From assembly GCF_003977685.1 (NCBI RefSeq), contig NZ_RYZH01000035.1, positions 1 to 64,000 of the forward strand: 64,000 nucleotides of DNA, written 5' to 3'. Positions 40,007 through 49,241 of this stretch are shown here, one piece after another. The translations under genes and the position numbers were made by a program. Under the pieces are notes generated by a model. That model worked only from the letters and a program-made list of their open reading frames with translations. It searched no databases and was not told the DNA's origin. This DNA comes from Tautonia sociabilis. GTDB taxonomy: Bacteria > Planctomycetota > Planctomycetia > Isosphaerales > Isosphaeraceae. How positions within the stretch are numbered: the first letter of the stretch is position 1; each line of letters starts with the position of its first letter.

Positions 40007-40927
40007 TCAAGGCCGCAGATACGACGGCGGCTCCCCCTCTCCCTTGAGGTGGAGGTCGAAGAACTCGACCATCATGCGCTTGGTGCGGGAGAGTTCCGGA
40101 TCCCGCCAGCCGTGGCCGGCGCCGATGATCAGCTCGAGCCGGCCGTCGACTCCTGCCTCGGCCATCGCCTCGGCGAGTTTGATCGCCTGGCTCGGAGGCA
40201 CAAGCGGGTCGGCCGTGCCCTGAAAGGTGAGAATCGGCGGGTCGTCCTCGGAGACGAAGGTCAGCGGCGAGGCGGCCTTCGTCTCTTCGGGCTTCTCCTC
40301 GGCCGTGCCGCCGATGAAATCCCGGACCAGCGGCTTCGAGATCTCGGGGAGGTCGTCCGCCGCCAGGTCGGTCGGCCCGAAGAAGTTCACGACCGCCTGG
40401 ATCCTCGTTCCGGGCTGCCCGTCCTCGACCGGGCCTTCCAGGCCGTCGTCCTCGTCGGTAACGCCCAGCATCAGAGCCAGGTGCCCGCCGGCCGAGAAGC
40501 CGACCGCCCCGACCCGATCGGGGTCGACGCCGAACCGCTCCGCGTTCCCCTTCAGCCAGCGAAGGGCGGCCTTCACGTCGTGGACTTGAGCCGGGAAGGT
40601 CGTCTCGGGGCAGAAGCGGTACTGGGGAGAGATGGCGACGTACCCCAGGCCCGCCAGCTCCGCCAGCAGTCCCCTCAGATCCGCCTTGTCCCCCGCCCGC
40701 CAGGCGCCGCCGTGGATGGCGACGATCGCCGGGTAGGGACCGCCTTCCCCGGCCGGCCGGGCAAGGTCCAGCTTCAATTCGCGGCCGTCGATGGTGGCAT
40801 ACGTCAAATCCTCGATCGCCTCCACCTTCGGAGACGGCCCCTGCGCCCGACCCGAGCCGGGCAGGACGAGAGCGGCACCCAGGCAGAGCCAGACGATCCG
40901 GCGTCCGATCGAAGCTCGCATCATCAT
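40007..40927 (-). CDS. Secreted alpha/beta hydrolase, BD-FAE/esterase-like
   Basis: The 306-residue protein has a signal peptide (MMMRASIGRRIVWLCLGAALV, cleavage near GRAQG). The core shows YPAIVAIHGGAWRAGDK (the HGG oxyanion motif of esterase/lipase HSL-like enzymes), the nucleophile VGAVGFSAGGHLALM, an acid region ILTFQGTADPLVPPSQ and a terminal His (GAGHGWRDPELS). This is a complete Ser-Asp-His set. Relatives deacylate sugars or feruloylated polysaccharides; the substrate here is unknown. It is the last gene of a minus-strand pair with the D-2-hydroxyacid dehydrogenase, 97 bases apart. Confidence 0.87.
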   Translation of the reverse strand: MMMRASIGRRIVWLCLGAALVLPGSGRAQGPSPKVEAIEDLTYATIDGRELKLDLARPAGEGGPYPAIVAIHGGAWRAGDKADLRGLLAELAGLGYVAISPQYRFCPETTFPAQVHDVKAALRWLKGNAERFGVDPDRVGAVGFSAGGHLALMLGVTDEDDGLEGPVEDGQPGTRIQAVVNFFGPTDLAADDLPEISKPLVRDFIGGTAEEKPEETKAASPLTFVSEDDPPILTFQGTADPLVPPSQAIKLAEAMAEAGVDGRLELIIGAGHGWRDPELSRTKRMMVEFFDLHLKGEGEPPSYLRP

Positions 40928-41024
40928 TGGTGGAATTCTCGATTCAGAGGGAAGGGGAGGCCCCTCGAGCCTCCTCGAGCAGGGAACCGGGCGTTGCCTC
41001 CCCTTCGGCCAAGGCGGGCCCGGG

Positions 41025-42032
41025 TTAGAACCAGAGGGACTTCTCGACGACGTTGGCCAGCGGCTCCCCCTTCACGAAGCGCCGGAGGTTGGCCGTCAGC
41101 ACCGCCAGGTGCCGGGGGGCGACCGCGGGGGAGTAGCCGGCGGTGTGCGGGGTGATGATCACGTTGGGGAAGCCCCAAAGGGGGTGGTCGGCGGGGAGCG
41201 GCTCGATCTCGAACACGTCGAGGGCCGCTCCGGCGATCGTGCCCGATCGCAGCGCGGCGACAAGGTCGTCGAGCACCACGATCGCCCCCCGTCCGATGTT
41301 GATCAGGTAGCTCGATCGGCGCATCCGGCCGATCGTCTCCGCGTTGAAGAGGCCGGCCGTCTCGGGAGTGTGCGGGGCGGCGATGACCACGAAGTCGCTC
41401 TGCGCCAGGAGGCTCGGCAACTTCTCGATCGGCCAGACCTCCGTCACGCCCTCCACCGAGGGGCAACGCTCGGGGAATCGGTCGACCGCGCTGACGGTGA
41501 TGCCGAAGGCCATCGCCCGGCGGGCGATCTCCCGGCCGATGGCTCCGAAGCCGACGACCCCCATCGTGGCTCCCGGCAGGAAGATCGTGGCCCGGTCCAT
41601 CGCGTTGACCGTTCCCGGCCCAGAGGCGAAGCTCACCCGGGCCTCCTCTCCCCCGACCGGCTCGTATCGCCGTTCCTGCTGCTGGCGGATGTAGGTGTGC
41701 AGGTTCCGGGAGAAGCAAAGGACGTAGCCCATCACCTGGTCGGCGATCACATCGCCGAAGAGCCCCCGCATGTTCGTCAACGTGCAGGGATGTTCGACCA
41801 GCGCCGGGAAGATGTAATGCTCCAGGCTGGCCGTGAAGGTCTGAACCCATCGCAGCCGATCGGCCCGGTCGAGCATCTCCGGTGTGAGCTTGCCGAGCAC
41901 CGCGTCGGCCCCGGGCATGGCCGAGATCGCCTCGGCCTCGTCTCGGGCGTTGACGAACTCGGCTTCGGGGGCCGCTTCCGCCAGCGCGGCCAGGCGGTCG
42001 GGCTCGACGGCGGGGTGAATCACGATCTTCAT
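41025..42032 (-). CDS. D-2-hydroxyacid dehydrogenase family protein
   Basis: The 335-residue NAD(P)-dependent oxidoreductase has the family features: Rossmann glycine motif MGVVGFGAIGREIARRA, the catalytic Arg region INIGRGAIVVLDDL, an acidic DVFEIEPLPADHPLW, and the catalytic His in VIITPHTAGYSP. It reduces 2-keto acids or oxidises D-2-hydroxyacids; the specific substrate is not predictable from sequence. The N-terminal part (MKIVIHPAVEPDRLAALAEA) is the usual substrate domain. It is divergent from the Nramp-like gene with a 509-base gap. Confidence 0.88.
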   Translation of the reverse strand: MKIVIHPAVEPDRLAALAEAAPEAEFVNARDEAEAISAMPGADAVLGKLTPEMLDRADRLRWVQTFTASLEHYIFPALVEHPCTLTNMRGLFGDVIADQVMGYVLCFSRNLHTYIRQQQERRYEPVGGEEARVSFASGPGTVNAMDRATIFLPGATMGVVGFGAIGREIARRAMAFGITVSAVDRFPERCPSVEGVTEVWPIEKLPSLLAQSDFVVIAAPHTPETAGLFNAETIGRMRRSSYLINIGRGAIVVLDDLVAALRSGTIAGAALDVFEIEPLPADHPLWGFPNVIITPHTAGYSPAVAPRHLAVLTANLRRFVKGEPLANVVEKSLWF

Positions 42033-42541
42033 GGCGGTGGTCGATCCGGTGGGGCGGCCGATTCGGGGAGCGGGCGTCTCGGCCCCGCCCGCCGGGGAGG
42101 GCCGGGCACGTCCGCTTCAGCCTAACCGACTCCCGGCCCTCCGACCACGAGGCCCTCGCCGATTCAACTCCCCGTCGAGCCAGTGAGGCCAACCGCCCCC
42201 CGACCGTCTCGCCATCGGCTCCCCTCCCCAGGACTCCCCGACGATGATGGAGCCGATCCCTCCTCGGACCAACGGGGACCTCCCCCGCCATCTCCCGAGG
42301 GAGTGCCGGGACGAACCGGGACGGCCGAGGTTCCCGGGCTCCTTCTTGCGCTCGGGGATGGCCCTGCCACCGGATTCGGGGATGATGGGGACGCTTCGGC
42401 AGGAGAATCCCGCCACAGTCCCCTTGCTCGGCCACAAGGGCCGGGGCGGAGGAGGCCGAGACGGAGGACGCGGGGATCGAGGACGCCGCCCCACGTCGGA
42501 GAGCGTGGGGGGCCGTTCCCAGAGGCGGAGTCGATCGAGTG
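42033..42541. other. Divergent intergenic region upstream of the Nramp-like gene
   Basis: About 509 bases with no supported gene. CCGGGACG occurs twice (42306-42313 and 42316-42323) as a close direct repeat. I looked for a metal-responsive riboswitch before the transporter and do not recognise one. Open frames here are low-complexity Pro/Arg/Gly sequence. Confidence 0.35.
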
Positions 42542-43834
42542 ATGAACGACCAAGCGACGACGGGAACGGGATCGGAAGACCGCCCGGCCTCCTGGTTCGA
42601 CGCCATCGCCCCCGGCCTGCTGGTCGCCGCCACGGGGGTCGGCGCCGGCGACCTGCTGACGGCCGGCTACGCGGGGTCAAGAGTCGGCCTGGCCCTGATC
42701 TGGGCCGTGCTCATCGGGGCGACCCTGAAATGGACGCTCACCGAGGGACTCGCCCGATGGCAGATGGCGACGGGGACGACCCTGCTCGAAGGCTGGGTGA
42801 ACCGCCTTGGCGGCTGGATCCGCTGGGTATTCCTGGGCTATCTGCTGCTCTGGTCCCTGGTCACGGGAGCCTCGCTGGGCAAGGCGTGCGGTGTGGCCGG
42901 CGACGGGCTCCTGCCGATCGGAGACCGGGCCACCTCCCAGGCGATCTGGACCGTGGTCCATGCAATCGGCGGCCTGCTGCTCGTCTGGATCGGCGGCTTC
43001 CGCCTCTTCGAGCGGCTGATGGCGGCGCTGGTCGCCTCGATGTTCGCCTGCGTCCTGCTGGCGGCCGTCCTCCTGCGGCCCGACTGGGAGGCGGTGGCCG
43101 GCGCTCTGGTCCGTCCGACCCTCCGACGGACCGACCTCCCCTACGCGATCGGGCTCCTCGGCGGCGTGGGAGGGACGATGACCCTCTTGTCCTACGGCTA
43201 CTGGATCCGGGAAACGGGCCGGTCGGGGGAGTCCGGGGCAAGGCTCTGCCGGCTGGACCTGGGGATCGCCTACCTCGGCACGGCCCTCTTCGGCATCGCG
43301 ATGCTGGTCATCAGCTCTCGGGTGACGATCAGCCGGGAGGGAGCCGAGGTCGCCCTCGTCCTGGCCGACCAGATCGGTGAGGCCACCGGCCCCGCCCTCC
43401 GCTGGCTCTTCCTGTTCGGCTTCTGGGGAGCGGTCTTCTCCAGCCTCCTGGGGGTCTGGCAGAGTGCCCCCTACCTCTTTGCCGACTTCCTGCAATTGAG
43501 CCGGGCCCGCCTCGACCCCGACGCCGCCGACCCCAGCCGAGTCGACCTGGCCCGGACCCCGGCCTATCGGGCCTACCTCGTGGGGATCGGGCTCGTGCCG
43601 CTGATCCTGGTGGGCTGGTCGGTGCGGTCGGTTCAGCTCGCCCACGCGATCCTCGGCGCCTTCTTCATGCCGCTGCTGGCCCTGACGCTCCTGATCCTGA
43701 ACAACAACCGCTCCTGGGTCGGCCACCGGTTCCGCAACGGCTGGCTACCGAACGCCCTGCTGGTGCTCACGCTGGTGGTCTTCCTCGTGGTGGGAGCGCT
43801 CGACCTCCATCGTCGGTTCTTCCCCTCGGAATGA
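42542..43834 (+). CDS. Nramp-like membrane transporter lacking canonical metal motifs
   Basis: The 430-residue protein has about eleven hydrophobic helices and overall Nramp similarity in size and order (FDAIAPGLLVAATGVGAGDL, ATLKWTLTEGLARWQMATG, GGVGGTMTLLSYGYW). In Nramp metal transporters, helix 1 carries DPGN and helix 6 MPH. Here helix 1 reads GVGAGD and helix 6 GGTMTLLSYG, so the standard divalent-metal ligands are missing. The cargo may be something other than Mn/Fe. ATG 42542 is preceded directly by an in-frame GTG (42539), so either may be used. Confidence 0.78.
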   Translation: MNDQATTGTGSEDRPASWFDAIAPGLLVAATGVGAGDLLTAGYAGSRVGLALIWAVLIGATLKWTLTEGLARWQMATGTTLLEGWVNRLGGWIRWVFLGYLLLWSLVTGASLGKACGVAGDGLLPIGDRATSQAIWTVVHAIGGLLLVWIGGFRLFERLMAALVASMFACVLLAAVLLRPDWEAVAGALVRPTLRRTDLPYAIGLLGGVGGTMTLLSYGYWIRETGRSGESGARLCRLDLGIAYLGTALFGIAMLVISSRVTISREGAEVALVLADQIGEATGPALRWLFLFGFWGAVFSSLLGVWQSAPYLFADFLQLSRARLDPDAADPSRVDLARTPAYRAYLVGIGLVPLILVGWSVRSVQLAHAILGAFFMPLLALTLLILNNNRSWVGHRFRNGWLPNALLVLTLVVFLVVGALDLHRRFFPSE

Positions 43835-44203
43835 GCCCGCCGTGAGAATCCCCTTCGATCGTTCGCAGTCCCCCGATCCTCAAGAAGCCCGGCCAGCATG
43901 GCCGGCCCGGCTCGAGCCCCCGGATGCCCGAGCCGAGCCGAGCTGGGACGGGCCGCGTCGGCGACGGGAGCGAACTCACCCAAGCCGGACCGATCACCTC
44001 GTCCCTCCCCCGCCCCCCGAGGGATCGAGCCCTGCTCCCCTCGTTGCGAATTCGCCTTCGCCCCGGCGACCTGGTTGCATCCCGGGACTTGTGCGATTAT
44101 TGTTTAACCGGAATGCGGGGTCGGAAGCCGATCCCAGTTCGCTCCCGATCCGTCGCCGGGAGGACGGAGCGGGGGTTGTTCGGAATCGCAACGGAGGCAC
44201 CCC
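43835..44203. other. Intergenic region upstream of the DUF1549 gene
   Basis: About 369 bases without a gene. It holds the Nramp-gene hairpin near its start. Around 44,090-44,105 the sequence is AT-richer (GTGCGATTATTGTTTAACCG) and may be part of the promoter of the next operon. CGGAGG precedes the next start. Confidence 0.35.
43889..43905 (+). terminator. Possible terminator of the Nramp-like gene
   Basis: CCGGCCA (43889-43895) and TGGCCGG (43899-43905) form a perfect 7-bp stem with a 3-base loop, 54 bases after the stop. No T-tract follows. Confidence 0.35.
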
Positions 44204-45934
44204 ATGCGCCCGATGGTGCCCGGCGCCCTGGCCGCGCCGATCGTCCTGATGTTGCTCGCCTCCGGACTCCGGTCGGCGCCGGCCGCCGAGGCGGAGCTCT
44301 CCCTGCACGAGCGGATCGACCGGCTCATCGAGGCCAAGCTCGACGCCCCTCCCGCCGCTCCCGCCACCGACGGCGAATTCCTCCGCCGGGCCTATCTGGA
44401 CCTCGCCGGCACCATTCCCTCTCCCGAGGAAGCCCGAGCCTTCCTCGACGATCCCTCCCCCTACAAGCGGGACCGGCTGGTCGATCGGCTGCTGGAGCTT
44501 CCCTCCTACGCCCGTCGGATGCAGTACGTCTTCGACGCGACGCTCTTGGAACGCCGGGGAGACCAGCACGTCCCCCGGGCCGACTGGGAAGCGTTCCTCC
44601 TCCGATGCTTCGCGGAGAACGTCCCCTACGACGAGTTCGTCCGTCGGATTCTCGAGGCGGACGGCTCCGAGCCCCCCGAGCAGCGCGCCCCGGCGAAGTT
44701 CATCCTGGAACGGGGAGCCGATCCCGATCTCCTGACCCGGGACATCGGCCGACTGTTCCTCGGTCGCGACCTCCAGTGCGCCCAGTGCCATGACCACCCG
44801 CTGATCGAAGACTACAAGCAAGCCCACTACTACGGCCTCCGCGCCTTCCTCGACCGCACCAGCCTCTTCACCGACCCGAAGACCAGCCGGGCCATGCTCG
44901 CCGAGAAGGCCGAGGGGGAGACGACCTTCCAGTCCGTCTTCCGCAAGAGCGTCACCCACACCACCGCCCCCCGCATCCTCGACCTCGAGCCGATCGCCGA
45001 TCCCGAGCTGCCGGAGAACGAGGCCGAGCGCTACGAGGTCGCCCCGGCGAAGGACGTGCGCTCGATCCCCAAGTACAGCCGATTCGACCAGCTCGCCCCG
45101 AGCCTGGCGTCCGACGACGTCGACGCCTTCTCCCGGACGATCGCCAACCGGCTCTGGGCCCTGATGATGAAGCGAGGCCTGGTCCACCCCCTCGACCTCG
45201 ATCACGCCGACAACCCGCCCTCGCACCCCGAGTTGCTCGACCTGCTGGCCAACTCGATCCGAGCGATGGATTACGACATCAAGGCCTTCCTGCGCGAGCT
45301 GGCCCGGACCCGAGCCTACCGGCGCTCCAGCGAGCCGCCCCCCGGCGCCAGCGAGGACCTCGTCGAGCCCTCTCGGTTCGCCGTCGCCGGGCTCGAGCCG
45401 CTCTCGCCGGAGCAGCTTGCCTGGAGCCTGATGCAGGCCCTCGGCGTCGTCGACGCTCATCGGCAGCAGGCCGAGGCGGACCTCGACGCCCTGGAGGCGG
45501 ACCTCTGCGACCTGTGCCGGGAGGACCGCGATCGCATCGCCAACCGCCCCTGGCGGATCGAGCAAATGGTCCACGACCGCCTCGCCGGGAATGTCCGCGG
45601 CTTCGTCCAGATCTTCGGGGCCTCGGAGGGCCAGCCCGACTCCTCGGTCGAGTCGAGCGTCCACCAGGCCCTCTTCCTCAGCAACGGGCCGCTCGTGCAG
45701 TCGTGGCTCAACCCCTCGGGCACCAACCTGACCGCCCGCCTCGCCGCGATCGAGGACCCGGCCGCGGTGGCCGAGCCGCTCTACCTCGCCGTGCTCAGCC
45801 GACGCCCCTCCGAGGAGGAGCGCGCCGAGGTCGTCTCGTACCTTGAATCCCGGGGGGCCGATCAGCGGGCCGCCGCCGTCCGGGAGCTGGCCTGGGCCCT
45901 CGTCACCTGCTCCGAGTTCCGCTTCGACCACTGA
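44204..45934 (+). CDS. DUF1549/DUF1553 domain protein
   Basis: The 576-residue exported protein has a signal peptide (MRPMVPGALAAPIVLMLLAS). The DUF1549 part (LSLHERIDRLIEAKL ... DGEFLRRAYLDLAGTIPSPE) contains DLQCAQCHDHPLIEDYKQ, in which CAQCH fits a CxxCH heme c-type motif. DUF1553 follows (about residue 300 on: DAFSRTIANRLWALMMKRGL, ELARTRAYRRSS, AVLSRRPSEEERAEVVSYL). This pair of domains is expanded in Planctomycetes and nearly always stands upstream of a DUF1501 gene, as here (42 bases later). The biochemical role is unknown; a periplasmic redox or polymer-related function has been guessed for the group. Confidence 0.92.
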   Translation: MRPMVPGALAAPIVLMLLASGLRSAPAAEAELSLHERIDRLIEAKLDAPPAAPATDGEFLRRAYLDLAGTIPSPEEARAFLDDPSPYKRDRLVDRLLELPSYARRMQYVFDATLLERRGDQHVPRADWEAFLLRCFAENVPYDEFVRRILEADGSEPPEQRAPAKFILERGADPDLLTRDIGRLFLGRDLQCAQCHDHPLIEDYKQAHYYGLRAFLDRTSLFTDPKTSRAMLAEKAEGETTFQSVFRKSVTHTTAPRILDLEPIADPELPENEAERYEVAPAKDVRSIPKYSRFDQLAPSLASDDVDAFSRTIANRLWALMMKRGLVHPLDLDHADNPPSHPELLDLLANSIRAMDYDIKAFLRELARTRAYRRSSEPPPGASEDLVEPSRFAVAGLEPLSPEQLAWSLMQALGVVDAHRQQAEADLDALEADLCDLCREDRDRIANRPWRIEQMVHDRLAGNVRGFVQIFGASEGQPDSSVESSVHQALFLSNGPLVQSWLNPSGTNLTARLAAIEDPAAVAEPLYLAVLSRRPSEEERAEVVSYLESRGADQRAAAVRELAWALVTCSEFRFDH

Positions 45935-45976
45935 CCCGAAGACTTCGGCGCCGATCTGGACCGAAAGGAGCCCCCC

Positions 45977-47266
45977 ATGCGGTGCTCGTATTCCTGCCGA
46001 TCGATCGAGCATGTCCTCTCGCGACGATCGTTCCTCGGCGGCCTGGCCGCCGGGTTCGGGGCCGCGGCCGGGTTCGCGGGCCGGCCGATGGGGGCGCTGG
46101 CGGCCGACCTGCAGCGCGGCGGCTATCAGATCCTCATGATTTACCTCGCCGGGGGCTCCAGCCAGCTCGAAACCTGGGACCCCAAACCCGGCACCGCCAC
46201 CGGCGGCCCCTTCCGGGCGATCGAAACCTCGGTGCCGGGTGTGCGCATCTCCGAGCTGCTGCCGAAGACCGCCCAGCAGATGCACCACCTCTCCCTCTTC
46301 CGAGGCCTGAACACCTCGGAGGATGACCACGGGAAGGGGCATTACCTGATGCACACCGGCCGCCGCCAGGCGCCGGGGGTGGAGCACCCGCATCTCGGCT
46401 CGCTGGCCGCCCGGTTCCTCGCCCCGGAGCGCGACCCGCTGCCCGGCTACATCCACATCACTCCCGGCGGCGGCGGCTTCAGCGGCAAGGACGCCGCCTT
46501 CCTCGGCCCGAAGTACGGCGCGCTGACCCTCGGCAACGGCAACCCCCCGGTCAACGCCGACCGCCCCGGCTCGATCGGAGAGGCCGAGGACCTCGCCCGC
46601 CACCAGCTTCGCATGCGGCTCGACCGCCGCTTCGACACCCGACGCCGCACCGCCGAGACCGAGGCCTACACCGCCACCTACGACCAGGCCCTCCAGCTCA
46701 TGGAACGCCGCGACGTCTTCGACGTCACCAAGGAGCCCACCCGCGACCAGGACCGCTACGGTTCCCACGACCTCGGCCGCCACTGCCTGCTCGCCCGTCG
46801 CCTGCTCGAGGCCGGCGCCACCTTCGTAAAGGTGACGCACTCGAACTACGACACCCACAACGAGAACTTCGACTTCCACCTGGAGCAGGTCGGCGAGTTC
46901 GACGTCTCCTTCTCCGCCCTGATCGCCGACCTGGCCGAGCGAGGCATGCTCGATCGCACCCTCGTCATCGTCAACTCCGAGTTCGGCCGCACCCCGAACA
47001 TCAACCAGTACTACGGCCGAGATCACTGGAGCAAGGCCTGGTCCGTCGCCCTGGCCGGCGCCGGGATCAAGCGCGGGTCGGTCGTGGGCGCGACCAACGA
47101 GAACGGTACCGAGGTCGTCGACGGCGAGGCCCACGGCGAGGCCCTCTTCCACACCTACCTCCGCGCCATCGGCATCGACCCGGTGATCGACGAGTTCTCC
47201 GTCAACGGACGAGCGTTCCAGATCGCCGACCCCGCCTTCTACCCGATCGAGGACCTGCTCGCATGA
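45977..47266 (+). CDS. DUF1501 domain protein with Tat signal
   Basis: The 429-residue protein starts with a twin-arginine export signal (SRRSFLGGLAAGFGAAAGFAG). The DUF1501 domain follows, a member of the alkaline-phosphatase/sulfatase-like fold: LMIYLAGGSSQLETWDPKPG, a LSLFRGLNTSEDDHGKGHYL metal-site region, and LVIVNSEFGRTPNINQYYGRDHW near the end. AAAGGAG precedes ATG 45977. The stop overlaps the start of the WD40 gene by 4 bases (47263-47266). DUF1549/DUF1501 pairs are a planctomycete hallmark; their reaction is not established. Confidence 0.92.
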   Translation: MRCSYSCRSIEHVLSRRSFLGGLAAGFGAAAGFAGRPMGALAADLQRGGYQILMIYLAGGSSQLETWDPKPGTATGGPFRAIETSVPGVRISELLPKTAQQMHHLSLFRGLNTSEDDHGKGHYLMHTGRRQAPGVEHPHLGSLAARFLAPERDPLPGYIHITPGGGGFSGKDAAFLGPKYGALTLGNGNPPVNADRPGSIGEAEDLARHQLRMRLDRRFDTRRRTAETEAYTATYDQALQLMERRDVFDVTKEPTRDQDRYGSHDLGRHCLLARRLLEAGATFVKVTHSNYDTHNENFDFHLEQVGEFDVSFSALIADLAERGMLDRTLVIVNSEFGRTPNINQYYGRDHWSKAWSVALAGAGIKRGSVVGATNENGTEVVDGEAHGEALFHTYLRAIGIDPVIDEFSVNGRAFQIADPAFYPIEDLLA

Positions 47267-48354
47267 GACGTCCTCGATCGGACGACCCGCCCGCTCCCGC
47301 TCCCGCTCCCGCCCCCGCCCCCGAGCCGGCCCCGGACCCCTCGGCCGGGTGCGGGGCCGATCCCGCTCAGGCGCACGTCTCCCGGGAGCTGCCCCACGAC
47401 CGCCCGCTGATCTGCTGCGCCTTCGACCCCACCGGCCGGTTCGTCTTCGCCGGCTCGGAGGACCTCACGGTCCGACGCTGGGATCTCGAGGCCGAATCTC
47501 CCTCGGCCGTCCCGTTCGCCGGCCACGAGAGCTGGGTCTTCGACCTGGCGTGCTCCCCCGACGGCGCCACGCTGCTGAGCGTCGGCGGCGACGGCCGCCT
47601 GATCTGGTGGTGCGCCTCGGCCAACGAGCCCTCCCCCTGCCGAACCATCCAGGCGCACGAGGGCTGGGCCCGCTCCGTCGCCATCAGCCCCGACGGCTCG
47701 CTGGCCGCCTCGGCCGGCAACGATCGGACGGTCAAGCTCTGGTCGATGGCCGACGGCTCCCTCGTCCACTGCCTCTCCGAGGGCCACGACAAGCCGATCT
47801 ACGCCGTCGCCTTCCACCCCAACGGCCGATCGCTGATCTCGGCCGACCTACAGGGAAGGATCATCGACTGGGACGCCTCCTGCGGCGAGCAGCGTCGACG
47901 CTTCGACGCCTCGGCCCTCTATTCCTACAACGCCGGCCAGCAGGTTGATTACGGCGGCGTTCGAGACCTCGCCTTCTCCCCCGACGGCGATCGCCTCGCC
48001 TGCGGCGGCCTGGTCAACGGCAGCAACCCGCTCGGCGCCGTCAACGACACCGCGGTTCTGCTCTTCGACTGGGAGAAGCGAACCGAACCGGCCTTGCTTA
48101 AGGGCAAGGGGGACCTGAAGGGAGTCGCCTGGGGAGTCCGCTTCCACCCCGACGGCTTCCTCGCGGTCGCTTCCGGTGGTTCGGGAGGCGGGCATCTGCT
48201 CTTCTATCACCCTGGCGAAACCGAGGAATTCCACCGCTTCTCCCTGCCCAATACCGCCCGGGGGCTCGACCTCCACCCCGACGGCCTCCACCTGGCCACG
48301 GCCCACCACGACGGCAAGCTCCGCATCACCCTGATGCGCCCCCAGCCGGAGTGA
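47263..48354 (+). CDS. WD40-repeat protein
   Basis: The 363-residue protein begins with a Pro/Ala tract (DDPPAPAPAPAPAPEPAPDP) and then about seven WD40-like repeats. Examples are ICCAFDPTGRFVFAGSEDLT, FDLACSPDGATLLSVGGDG, SVAISPDGSLAASAGNDRTV, AVAFHPNGRSLISADLQG and DLAFSPDGDRLACGG, enough for one beta-propeller. There is no signal peptide, so it is probably cytoplasmic unless processed differently. It is translationally coupled to the DUF1501 gene by a 4-base overlap. Its partner is unknown; a scaffold role for the upstream products is possible (inference). Confidence 0.88.
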   Translation: MRRPRSDDPPAPAPAPAPAPEPAPDPSAGCGADPAQAHVSRELPHDRPLICCAFDPTGRFVFAGSEDLTVRRWDLEAESPSAVPFAGHESWVFDLACSPDGATLLSVGGDGRLIWWCASANEPSPCRTIQAHEGWARSVAISPDGSLAASAGNDRTVKLWSMADGSLVHCLSEGHDKPIYAVAFHPNGRSLISADLQGRIIDWDASCGEQRRRFDASALYSYNAGQQVDYGGVRDLAFSPDGDRLACGGLVNGSNPLGAVNDTAVLLFDWEKRTEPALLKGKGDLKGVAWGVRFHPDGFLAVASGGSGGGHLLFYHPGETEEFHRFSLPNTARGLDLHPDGLHLATAHHDGKLRITLMRPQPE

Positions 48355-48403
48355 GGAACCGCCGCCAGGCCCCATCGGCCCGATCAGCCCTGGAGGGTTC
48401 CTC

Positions 48404-49177
48404 ATGGCCATGCTCCGCCTTCGAGGTCGACCGGGATGGGCGACCCCGATCCTTCTGGCCTTCGCCCTGACCGCCGCCTTGGGCTCCTCTCCGGACGACC
48501 TCCCCGGAGAGGAGGCCAACCTCCTCGGCGAGGTGCGGGGGATCGTCTCCTACTCCGGCCCCTTGCTCGACCCGATCCCCAACTTCGAGGCGGCCTCCCG
48601 GCGCGATCCCATCGAGGTCGACCCCCAGACGCTCGGCCTCAAGGACGCCGTCGCCTGGCTGGAAGGCGTCCCCTCCCGAGAGGACGACGATCGGGAGGGA
48701 GCGGAGGAGCCGATCGAGGTGGATCAGGTGAACTTCGAGTTCATCCCGCACGTCCTGGCGGTCGAGGCCGGCCGGCCGGTCGCCTTCCTCAACAACGACG
48801 TCGCCAACCACGGGGTCACGGCCTCGTCTCGGGACGCCCGCAATCGCTTCAACGTGACGACCCCTCCCGGCGGGAGCTACACCCACCGCTTCCGGGCTTC
48901 CCGGCAGCCGGTGGCCGTCGGCTGTCCGGTTCACGCGGCCATGTCGGCCTGGGTCTTCGTCTTCGACCACCCGTACTTCGCCATCACCGGCGAGGACGGC
49001 TCGTTCCTCATCCCCGACGTTCCCCCCGGGCGCTACACCCTGCACGTCCGGCATGTCGAGGGCGGCATGACCGATCGCCGGCCGGTCGTCGTCGAGCCCG
49101 GCGGCCCGACCCGGCTCCGAATCGCGTTCGACGGTGACGACCTCAACCCGGCGACCTCCCGAGATCCGTCCGGTTGA
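48404..49177 (+). CDS. Exported cupredoxin-like protein
   Basis: The 257-residue protein has a signal peptide (GWATPILLAFALTAALGSS). A plastocyanin/methylamine-utilisation-like domain follows. Copper-ligand candidates are His in NNDVANHGVTASS, Cys in VAVGCPVHAAMSAWV, the His in the same motif, and the following Met, which is the usual His-Cys-His-Met set. A carboxypeptidase-regulatory-like beta-sandwich end (GEDGSFLIPDVPPGRYTLHV) closes the protein. It probably binds copper and carries electrons in the periplasm (inference from family). It lies 49 bases after the WD40 gene, with GGAGG before the start, as the fourth gene of the DUF1549 cluster. Confidence 0.83.
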   Translation: MAMLRLRGRPGWATPILLAFALTAALGSSPDDLPGEEANLLGEVRGIVSYSGPLLDPIPNFEAASRRDPIEVDPQTLGLKDAVAWLEGVPSREDDDREGAEEPIEVDQVNFEFIPHVLAVEAGRPVAFLNNDVANHGVTASSRDARNRFNVTTPPGGSYTHRFRASRQPVAVGCPVHAAMSAWVFVFDHPYFAITGEDGSFLIPDVPPGRYTLHVRHVEGGMTDRRPVVVEPGGPTRLRIAFDGDDLNPATSRDPSG

Positions 49178-49241
49178 GCCGGCCGATCGGGCCGAGGCCC
49201 GGTAGAATGGCCGGGAAGGACACCGGACCGGGGGCCTCGCC

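Noticed and set aside
42033-42541. Possible metal riboswitch before the Nramp-like gene
   Set aside because: No conserved riboswitch core was recognisable by eye, and the transporter itself lacks the metal-binding motifs that would make one likely.
43994-47152. Minus-strand open frame of about 1050 codons opposite the DUF1549 and DUF1501 genes
   Set aside because: It covers two well-supported genes on the other strand; no motif or plausible start was found.
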